The notes under the pieces were generated by a model. The model saw nothing but the letters and a program-made list of their open reading frames with translations. It did not search any database and was not told where the DNA came from. Positions 43,161 to 50,104 of a DNA stretch of 64,000 nucleotides are shown piece after piece (the first letter of the stretch is position 1; every line of letters begins with the position of its first letter). Origin of the DNA: Aromatoleum toluvorans. Its GTDB lineage: Bacteria; Pseudomonadota; Gammaproteobacteria; Burkholderiales; Rhodocyclaceae. The position numbers and the translations under genes are program-made. The stretch lies in contig NZ_WTVN01000001.1 in assembly GCF_012910905.1 (NCBI RefSeq), positions 62,001-126,000 on the forward strand, given 5' to 3'.

Positions 43161-44435
43161 TCAGTCCCAGATCACATGCACGTGGGACGCGCCGCGCAGC
43201 TGGGCACCTTCGATGACCGGTGCGGGCTTGTCCGGGTCCAGCCGCAGGTTCGGAAAGAGATCGAGGATCGCGTTGATCGCGCAATTGAGCTCCACCTTGG
43301 CAACGAACTGTCCGATGCACATGTGCGGGCCGAACCCGAAACCGAAGGAGGGCTTGAGCTTGCGGTCGATGTCGAACTGGTCCGGGTTCTCGAACACCTC
43401 CTCGTCCCGGTTCGCCGATACCACCATGCACTGCACGAACGACCCCTTGGGGATCGTCACGCCGTGCAGTTCCACCTCCTTGGCCGTCTCGCGCACCTTG
43501 AAGGTCGCCACCGGCTCATAGCGGACGGCTTCGTCGATCAGCTTGGGCACCAGCGAGCGGTCGGCCCTGACGCGATCGACCAGCCCCGGCGTCGTCAGCA
43601 ACAGGGTCATGACGGAACTGAACGTGCGCGTGGTCGTCTCGCCCGCCGCCGGCAACAGCGAGCGCACAAAGGTGATGACCTGGTGGTCGTCGAGCCTCTC
43701 GCCCTCATATTCGGCACGCAGCAGGCGCCCAATGATGTCGTCGCCGTGGGAGCCCTCGGCGCGGCGCTTGACCACCACCTCCTGAATGGCGTCATAGAGC
43801 AGTTTGACCGCAACCCCGGCATTGCGGCGCGCCTCATCGATCTTCTCGGGGTCGACCTGGTTGCCTCCGACCATCGCCAGGGTCCATGCCGCGTACTTCT
43901 TGTACTTCTCGGTGTCGTCCGTCGGGAAACCCATCAGCGCGTACATTTCACGGATCGGGAAGTACAAGCCGAAGTCCATCAGATCCGCCTTCCTCTGCGA
44001 CACCATCGGCTCGAGGAAGTCCTTGCGGATCACGTGGTCGATCTGGCCCCGCCACTTGTTGACCGTATCCGGCATGAAGGCCGGTTGCAGCAAGGCCCGC
44101 ACGCGCCGGTGTTGCTCGCCGTCCATCGCGAGAATGATCAGGCCATCGAAGAATGCCCCCAGTCCCTCGGCAATGAATCCGTTGGTGTAAGTGTCGGCAT
44201 CACGCAGCACGTTCATCACGTCCTTGTAGCCGAACAGCGCGAACGTGGGCCGAGTGCCCTGTTTGAGGCCGGCGTTCGTCGGCACGCCGAACTGCTTGAT
44301 GAAGTCCCCGACGTAGATCGGGGACTTGCCGCGCATCTCCCGGCACGCGGCGTGAATGTCGCCTTTGCCCTTGTAGGTTTCCGATACGGCCGTGTATGCG
44401 GTTTCGAGGTCGAGGTTGAGGATATCGGTGCTCAC
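43161..44435 (-). CDS. Cytochrome P450 (second copy)
   Basis: 424 residues from a GTG at 44435 (MSTDILNLDLETAY), which follows AGGAGA. The I-helix motif is AAGETTTR, the ExxR is in DEAVRYEP, and the haem loop FGFGPHMCIG contains Cys373. Length, Cys position and long identical stretches mark it as a paralogue of the P450 at 31976-33250. The two may hydroxylate different positions of one substrate or successive intermediates (inference). A TetR gene diverges, with a TTGAC-N5-GTCAA site between them. Confidence 0.95.
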   Translation of the reverse strand: MSTDILNLDLETAYTAVSETYKGKGDIHAACREMRGKSPIYVGDFIKQFGVPTNAGLKQGTRPTFALFGYKDVMNVLRDADTYTNGFIAEGLGAFFDGLIILAMDGEQHRRVRALLQPAFMPDTVNKWRGQIDHVIRKDFLEPMVSQRKADLMDFGLYFPIREMYALMGFPTDDTEKYKKYAAWTLAMVGGNQVDPEKIDEARRNAGVAVKLLYDAIQEVVVKRRAEGSHGDDIIGRLLRAEYEGERLDDHQVITFVRSLLPAAGETTTRTFSSVMTLLLTTPGLVDRVRADRSLVPKLIDEAVRYEPVATFKVRETAKEVELHGVTIPKGSFVQCMVVSANRDEEVFENPDQFDIDRKLKPSFGFGFGPHMCIGQFVAKVELNCAINAILDLFPNLRLDPDKPAPVIEGAQLRGASHVHVIWD

Positions 44436-44568
44436 GGTTGTCTCCTGTGTGGCGCCCGTTGCTGCGGTTATCGAGAAACAACCGCCAGACACATGCGCAT
44501 TTTTTGCAAAAGCGTCCACATCCTAACCATCAAATCGAAGCGGTGGCCGATTCGGCAGCGACTGTCGT

Positions 44569-44583
44569 TTGACCTCGAGTCAA
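44569..44583. promoter_or_regulatory. Putative operator TTGAC-N5-GTCAA (copy 2)
   Basis: TTGAC-CTCGA-GTCAA lies 47 bases before the TetR start and 134 bases before the divergent P450 start. TetR regulators usually bind such palindromes in front of their own gene, which makes this TetR the first candidate for the regulator of all three sites. Confidence 0.55.
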
Positions 44584-44629
44584 CTGCGCTAAGCTTCGCG
44601 GACAACAAGCGGAAACGAAATCTTCCAAC

Positions 44630-45349
44630 ATGCCCAGCTCTTCCCGAAACCCGAGCAAGTCGACCGAACGCGCGGCACCCGATAAGAGGGAGACCTTGCG
44701 CCGCATCAGCGCTGCGGCGCGACGGGAATTCGCCGCCAAGGGACTGGCGGACGCCCGCATCGACGATATCGCCCATGCCGCCGGCGTCACAAAACAGCTC
44801 GTTTATCACTACTTCCGGAGCAAGGAGGAACTCTTCGCCTGCGTGCTGGAAGACTCGTCCGCGACGACCATGGGCGAACTCGTCGCGGTAGAACTGGATC
44901 ACCTGGCGCCGCGTGACGCGCTGCGGGCACTCCTCAACCACATGATCCGGCCCTATTGCGACCCCATGCTGAGCGCGCTCGCACAGGAAGGGATCCGCTA
45001 CCACGAGAGCCATGCCACGCCGCGCAACAGCTTTGTCGACCTAGCTCCCGAGCTCAAGCGCAAGATGCGCAGCGTGCTCGCGCGCGGGGCCCAAAGTGGC
45101 GATTTTCGTGCGAACGTCGACCCGGACCTGTTCCTCGCCGCAGCCGCGCAGGTGACCACCAGCGCCTTCGTCAGCCGCTACACCGTCGTCACCCTGTGCG
45201 GCCTGGACGTGGCGAACGCCGACGACGCGGACACATGGCGACGCTTCGCGGTCGCCTTCGTGCTGGCTGCCGTCGAGCGCGAGCGCAGCGACCAACATCC
45301 GCTCATGCGGCCCGACGCCCCGCCGAAGACGCCGCCCGAAGCGGCCTGA
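44630..45349 (+). CDS. TetR-family transcriptional regulator
   Basis: 239 residues. The DNA-binding domain is at about residues 18-72 (RRISAAARREFAAKGLADARIDDIAHAAGVTKQLVYHYFRSKEELF), followed by a helical ligand domain. It probably represses in the absence of a pathway acyl-CoA or related ligand. It diverges from the second P450 gene and carries the TTGAC-N5-GTCAA palindrome in its promoter. The tail is Pro-rich (RPDAPPKTPPEAA). It converges on the CrtI-like oxidoreductase gene, with a 33-base gap. Confidence 0.93.
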   Translation: MPSSSRNPSKSTERAAPDKRETLRRISAAARREFAAKGLADARIDDIAHAAGVTKQLVYHYFRSKEELFACVLEDSSATTMGELVAVELDHLAPRDALRALLNHMIRPYCDPMLSALAQEGIRYHESHATPRNSFVDLAPELKRKMRSVLARGAQSGDFRANVDPDLFLAAAAQVTTSAFVSRYTVVTLCGLDVANADDADTWRRFAVAFVLAAVERERSDQHPLMRPDAPPKTPPEAA

Positions 45350-45382
45350 CAGCTACGGCCACCTTGCGCGACGCGCGCCACA

Positions 45383-46963
45383 TCAGCGTGCGAGGAAACG
45401 CTTCACCCGACTGGCGGCGATCCGTCCCGGCAAGCCGTTGACCCCACCACCCGGGTGGATGCCCGCGCCTCCGAGGAAGAGTCCTGCAACCGGCAGGCTG
45501 TCCCCACCCAATCCCGCCGCCGGCCTCATCATCGCGGAACGCGTGGTGCTCGTATCCACATGCACCACGCAGCCGCGATGCACATTGAGCCGTTTCTCCA
45601 GGTCCGGCGCGGCCTCGACCCGACGACCGATCTCGAATTCCTTGAGACCCAGCATGTATTCGGCGGCCTGGTCGATGACCGTCTGCCCTACCCGGTCCCT
45701 GATGGCATCCCATCCTTCGCGCGGCTCGACCGGCGTCGCAACGGGATAGAGGTAGGCCACGTCCTGCCCCTCTGGCGCCTGCCCAGGATCGACAGCGGTC
45801 GGCACCGTGATCCACATGTAGGGCAGCTTCGACACCTCGCCGCTCGCGGCGCAGCGGAAGTTGTCGAGCACGGCATCGGAGGTGCCGATCAGGAGCACGC
45901 TCTTGCGCAGACTCAGCCCGTCGGCCCGCAGGGCTTCAATGCGGCGGTAATTCACCTGGCTACTGAGCGCGACATCGACCTTCAGTGGCGATGCCCCGTG
46001 GCCGTTGGCCGGCGCAAGTGCTACGCGAGTTAGCGTGCGCCGATCGAGCGCCCCGGGCGTAACCATTTCCAGCGCCATCTTCGGGTGGATCGACGCCACC
46101 ACGGCTTTCGCCGACAGTACACGTCCGTCCTTGAGTCGCACCCCCTTCGCCCGACCATCGCCGGCAATGATCTCCGCCACCGGCGCAGAAACCAGGATCT
46201 CCCCACCCAGCTCGCGCAACCGGGCTGCCAGCGCATCCGACAACGCCTGGGTCCCCCCCACGGCGCGACCCAGCCCGAAGCGATGGATGAAGCCCAACAG
46301 CGCGAAGTAGATCCCCGTCGCGTCGTTCGCGATGGGTCCGGCCGCGCCAAGCAGGCAGCACAGCGCCGACTGTACGACCGGATGCTCGAAGCGCTCCATG
46401 ATCGACGTGTACGCCGGACTGCCGATGAGCGCCATGATTTCCGGTTTCAGATGGCGGTTCCTGAGGACCGCCTTCAGGGCCTGCCATTTCGCGCCCAGGT
46501 TGCGCTGCGCGGGGTCGACACGCATCATCGGAATGGCCATGTCGATGAAGGCATCCACGAGCTTCATCAGTGCCAGGAACTCCTCCGCGTCTCGGGACGA
46601 GAAGCGCCGGATCTCGGCCGCAGTCTTTTCCGGCTCGCGCCAGAACACCAGCGAATTGCCATCCGGATGGACGTACACATATCCGGGAGACATTTCGACC
46701 TGACGAAACCCATGACGCTCGAGCTGCAGCTCCTGCGGCATCATGGGATGAACCCGGAGCGACATAAGATCAAGCGCGCAGGGGTTGATCAGATGCCGGG
46801 GCGCCTCCGGAATCAGGTAACCACTGGAGGCCATGCCGCCGATCTTCTCGCGGGCCTCGATGACGACGACACGTTTGCCTGCCTCGGCCAGATAACAGGC
46901 GGCCGCCAAGCCATTGTGCCCGCCACCGACGATCGCCACGTCATAACTGTTTGCGCCACTCAT
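45383..46963 (-). CDS. Phytoene-desaturase-like FAD-dependent oxidoreductase (CrtI/PYROXD2 type)
   Basis: 526 residues. The N-terminal FAD motif is DVAIVGGGHNGLAAACYLAEAG followed by VIEAREKIGG; a second dinucleotide region and the C-terminal LFLGGAGIHPGGGVNGLPGRIAA complete the CrtI/PYROXD2 pattern. Members desaturate or isomerise isoprenoids and other hydrophobic chains. Here the likely substrate is the cyclic compound handled by the P450s (inference). The ATG at 46963 matches the family start. A TTGAC-N5-GTCAA site lies 107 bases upstream, so it probably belongs to the same regulon as the DUF35/thiolase pair. Confidence 0.92.
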   Translation of the reverse strand: MSGANSYDVAIVGGGHNGLAAACYLAEAGKRVVVIEAREKIGGMASSGYLIPEAPRHLINPCALDLMSLRVHPMMPQELQLERHGFRQVEMSPGYVYVHPDGNSLVFWREPEKTAAEIRRFSSRDAEEFLALMKLVDAFIDMAIPMMRVDPAQRNLGAKWQALKAVLRNRHLKPEIMALIGSPAYTSIMERFEHPVVQSALCCLLGAAGPIANDATGIYFALLGFIHRFGLGRAVGGTQALSDALAARLRELGGEILVSAPVAEIIAGDGRAKGVRLKDGRVLSAKAVVASIHPKMALEMVTPGALDRRTLTRVALAPANGHGASPLKVDVALSSQVNYRRIEALRADGLSLRKSVLLIGTSDAVLDNFRCAASGEVSKLPYMWITVPTAVDPGQAPEGQDVAYLYPVATPVEPREGWDAIRDRVGQTVIDQAAEYMLGLKEFEIGRRVEAAPDLEKRLNVHRGCVVHVDTSTTRSAMMRPAAGLGGDSLPVAGLFLGGAGIHPGGGVNGLPGRIAASRVKRFLAR

Positions 46964-47069
46964 TCTGTCTCCCTCCGGGGTGTGCCGGATGCGCTTGTTG
47001 GTGAAATGCGTCCGATTCGACGAACCAACCGATTGAAGCACAGCGCCCCGGCCGGACACGGCGGAGCGG

Positions 47070-47086
47070 TTTGACGCGGAGTCAAA
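47070..47086. promoter_or_regulatory. Putative operator TTTGAC-N5-GTCAAA (copy 3)
   Basis: The best copy of the motif: perfect 6-bp arms around GCGGA, in the 189-base gap in front of the CrtI-like gene and behind the second TetR gene. Confidence 0.55.
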
Positions 47087-47152
47087 GCGCAGTGGAAGAC
47101 GGACGGATGCCGCACCCTCGCTCGTCCGCAGCGGCGGGCGGACGCGGCGTGT

Positions 47153-47842
47153 TCAGCGGCGGGAAACGCGGCCCTGCATCAGCATGGCGAACATCCGCTC
47201 GAGGCGGCGCGGCAGGCTTCGGCGCTCAGGGCCGGCGGGGACGAGAATCTCACTGAGGATGTATCGGACCAGCAGTTCGCAGGTGAGCTCGCGGTCGATT
47301 TTGATTCCCGCACGCGACTCCCACGCATCGAAGACCGGCCCAAGCACGTCCTGGAACCGGATCACCGAGTCGGGGAAGATGCGCTGCAGCCAGCGCATTG
47401 CGTACTCCGGCGCGACCACGAGCAGCCGTCGTGCATTGCCGCGCTCGAGGTAATCATCGACGAATCGCAATACGGCGTCGAAACGTTCGTCCGGATCGGT
47501 ATACGGAGCAGTCGCCTCGATCAGCGCGGCATGGAAACGATCGCGCCGATGACGTGAAAACGCGTCCAGGAGATCGTCCTGCGACGAAAAATACCTGTAG
47601 AACGTCCCACGCGAGATGCCTGCGGTCTCACAAACGTCGAGGATATTTACCCGGTCTGCTCCGGACTCGAGAACCACCGCTTCGGTAGCGTCGAAAATGC
47701 CCAGGATCGTGCTTTCGGACCGCCTGTTCCGGCGAACTGCCTTCACGGCCTTGACCGGCGCGGGCTCGGCGCCCTCCTTCGCAGAGGCGGTCGCGCGAGG
47801 CTTCTTCACCTTTGCCTTTCCCGCCTCGACTGCTTCCGCCAT
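47153..47842 (-). CDS. TetR-family transcriptional regulator with basic N-terminal tail
   Basis: 229 residues from the ATG at 47842 (or 236 from 47863). The first 40 residues are a Lys/Ala-rich low-complexity tail (GKAKVKKPRATASAKEG). The DNA-binding helix-turn-helix then follows (ILGIFDATEAVVLESG..ILDVCETAGISRGTFYRYFSSQDDLL). The rest is a ligand domain. It diverges from the acyl-CoA ligase gene, whose predicted promoter overlaps a 17-base site also found before the amidohydrolase gene. It is the natural candidate repressor of those genes (inference). Confidence 0.9.
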   Translation of the reverse strand: MAEAVEAGKAKVKKPRATASAKEGAEPAPVKAVKAVRRNRRSESTILGIFDATEAVVLESGADRVNILDVCETAGISRGTFYRYFSSQDDLLDAFSRHRRDRFHAALIEATAPYTDPDERFDAVLRFVDDYLERGNARRLLVVAPEYAMRWLQRIFPDSVIRFQDVLGPVFDAWESRAGIKIDRELTCELLVRYILSEILVPAGPERRSLPRRLERMFAMLMQGRVSRR

Positions 47843-47939
47843 CTCCGCTCCCCGAGAATTCACCGACGGTGATTGTAGCGTGCCCCAACCGCATGAACAT
47901 CCGAGCCCCCATCAAAATGATCACTCCGCCTCCTTATAT

Positions 47940-47972
47940 TTGACAGTTTTTCTGTTTGTGTTTATGTTTTAC
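47940..47972 (+). promoter_or_regulatory. Sigma70 promoter of the acyl-CoA ligase gene with overlapping repeat
   Basis: TTGACA (47940-47945, perfect -35) and TATGTT (47963-47968) are spaced by 17 bases. TTGTGTTTATGTTTTAC (47956-47972) covers the -10 box and matches the 31914 site at 15 of 17 bases. A repressor bound there would block initiation. Confidence 0.55.
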
Positions 47973-48030
47973 CATCACAAGGAAAGCTGCACATCACCCC
48001 AACACGGCGAATCGGGACAGGAGACATTAC

Positions 48031-49662
48031 ATGGCAGGCATGGGCAATCAGGAAAGCTGGTCGGTCGGCCCACAGGATACGGTCATCGCGGCACTCGACC
48101 GGGCAGTTGCAAAGCACCCCGAGCGGGTGCTGCTCGACTTCGGCGGCGAGTTTTACACTTACGGCCAGGTCGACCAGCTTTCGACGCGCCTCGCCCACTC
48201 GCTCGCAGCATTGGGCGTCCAGGCCGGGCAGACGGTCCTGAGCATGCTCGACAACAACATCGATGCAGTCGTGGCCTGGCTCGCCATCAACAAACTGTGT
48301 GCCGTGAGTGTTCCTGTCAACACTGCGCTGCGGGGCGAGTTCCTCCGCCATCAGATCGCGGACTCGCAGGCTGCAATCGTGATCTGCGAGGCGGATTACG
48401 TCGAACGCATCGCGCAGGTGGCGGACGGATTGCCGGAAATGCAGCTGATCCTTCACCGCGCCCACCTCACCAAGGTCCCGGAGTGCCGCGCCCGCATCGC
48501 GCCGCTGGACGAACACCGGGGCCGGCGCGACGGCGCGATCGAGACGAAGCCGAATCCCTGGGACCTCGCCTGCATCGTCTATACGTCGGGCACCACCGGG
48601 CCGTCCAAGGGCTGCATGCTGAGCTACAACTACATGTGCAATCTCGCCCGCCTCCAGCTGCGCGCGGGACCGGCAACCGAGAATGACATCACCATCACCC
48701 CGCTGCCGCTCTTCCACATGAACGCGCTGTGTGTCGGCATCCTCTCGAACATCATGGTCGGCGCCCGGGTCGCGATCGTGCAGCGCTTCTCGGTATCCAA
48801 TTTCTGGCCCGAAGTCGAGCGCAGCGGCGCCACCATCGCGTCGATCCTCGGCAGCATGGGCGGACTGCTCGCTCAGGCGCCGGACAACGAGTCGATGAAA
48901 CGTTGCGTCGGACAGATCCACACCGTGCGCGGCAATCCCTTCACCGAGGAATCGAAGAGGATCTGGCGCGAACGCTTCGGCGCCAAGCAGGTGGGCGGCA
49001 ATGGCTACGGCCTCACCGAAGCGAGCGTCATTACCTCGCTACCCGGCGGCGAGTACGCAGCGCCGGGCTCCTCCGGGAAGCGCATCCCCGACTTCGACGT
49101 GCGCATCGTCGACGACCTCGATCGTGAGCTTCCGGCCAACACGCCAGGCGAGATCGTCGTTCGCCCCCTGCGCCCCGACATCATGTTCATGGGCTACTGG
49201 GGACGCCCCGCCGACACCATGAAGCTGTTGCGCAACATGTGGTTCCACACCGGCGACATCGGAAAATTCGACGAAGAAGGTTTCTTCTATTTCGTGGACC
49301 GCAAGAAGGACTACCTGCGCCGGCGCGGCGAAAACATCTCGAGCTTCGAGATGGAAGCCGCCTTCGCAGCGCATCCGGCCATCGAAGAAGTTGCGGTCCA
49401 CGCCGTGCCTTCCGACAAGGGCGAGGATGACGTCAAGGTCACCGCGATTCTCAAGCCCGGCAGCGCCCTCATGCCCGAAGAATTGTTCAAGTGGGCAATC
49501 GACTCCGTTCCCTATTACGCCCTCCCCCGCTATATCGAATTCCGCAGCTCGATGCCCAAGAACCCGCAGGGCCGGGTGCTGAAGTACCAGCTGCGCGAAG
49601 AGGGCAAGACGCCAACGACCTGGGATCTGGAAGAGACCGACATCACGGTCAGCAAACGCTGA
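48031..49662 (+). CDS. AMP-forming acyl-CoA synthetase (ligase)
   Basis: 543 residues of the ANL superfamily. The phosphate-binding motif YTSGTTGPSKG is near residue 185, followed by the adenine region GYGLTEAS, the hinge WFHTGDIGKFDEEGFFYFVDRKKD and the C-terminal catalytic lysine context (PKNPQGRVLKYQL). It activates a carboxylic acid to its CoA ester with ATP; similarity is to the crotonobetaine/carnitine and cyclic-acid ligase group. An ACAGGAGA precedes the ATG; the upstream ORF extension lies in the promoter. As the only such ligase in the window, it is the likely entry step for the central cluster. Confidence 0.94.
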   Translation: MAGMGNQESWSVGPQDTVIAALDRAVAKHPERVLLDFGGEFYTYGQVDQLSTRLAHSLAALGVQAGQTVLSMLDNNIDAVVAWLAINKLCAVSVPVNTALRGEFLRHQIADSQAAIVICEADYVERIAQVADGLPEMQLILHRAHLTKVPECRARIAPLDEHRGRRDGAIETKPNPWDLACIVYTSGTTGPSKGCMLSYNYMCNLARLQLRAGPATENDITITPLPLFHMNALCVGILSNIMVGARVAIVQRFSVSNFWPEVERSGATIASILGSMGGLLAQAPDNESMKRCVGQIHTVRGNPFTEESKRIWRERFGAKQVGGNGYGLTEASVITSLPGGEYAAPGSSGKRIPDFDVRIVDDLDRELPANTPGEIVVRPLRPDIMFMGYWGRPADTMKLLRNMWFHTGDIGKFDEEGFFYFVDRKKDYLRRRGENISSFEMEAAFAAHPAIEEVAVHAVPSDKGEDDVKVTAILKPGSALMPEELFKWAIDSVPYYALPRYIEFRSSMPKNPQGRVLKYQLREEGKTPTTWDLEETDITVSKR

Positions 49663-49697
49663 TCCCCATAAGGCAGAAAAACGGAGAGGAAGACACC

Positions 49698-50090
49698 ATG
49701 AGCATCTTTACCCACGTCACGCTCGGGACGCGCGACATCGCGCGCGCGAAGACCTTCTACGACCAGGTTCTCGACCCGCTGCAGTTCAAGTGCCTGCTTG
49801 AGGTCGAAGGCAAGGCCTGCGGCTGGGGTATCGAGGCACCGCAGTTCATGATCCTCTACCCGCGTAACGGAGAACCTGCCACTACGGGTAACGGCATGAC
49901 CATCGGCCTCACAGCCCCGAACCGTGCTGCCGTGCGCGAGTTCCATCGGCGCGCGCTTGAACTCGGGGGTACCTGCGAAGGCGCCCCCGGCCCCCGACCT
50001 TTCGCGCCGCATGCCTACGCCGCATACATACGCGACCTCGACGGAAACAAACTCGTGGCCTCCTGCCGCAAATCTGAAGAAGAGGGATAG
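49698..50090 (+). CDS. VOC-superfamily (glyoxalase-like) protein
   Basis: 130 residues. HVTLGTRDIARAKTFYDQVLDPL at the start and AAYIRDLDGNKLVASCR at the end are the two halves of a single VOC fold, close to small lactoylglutathione-lyase-like proteins common in alpha- and betaproteobacteria. It lies 35 bases after the acyl-CoA ligase gene with GAGAGGAAG before the ATG, so the two form an operon. The function is not known for this group. Confidence 0.87.
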   Translation: MSIFTHVTLGTRDIARAKTFYDQVLDPLQFKCLLEVEGKACGWGIEAPQFMILYPRNGEPATTGNGMTIGLTAPNRAAVREFHRRALELGGTCEGAPGPRPFAPHAYAAYIRDLDGNKLVASCRKSEEEG

Positions 50091-50104
50091 GCTGTCTATA
50101 CTGA

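Noticed and set aside
45383-46963. Carotenoid biosynthesis phytoene desaturase
   Set aside because: The CrtI-type FAD motifs are real, but no crtB, crtE or crtY genes are near and the context is degradative.
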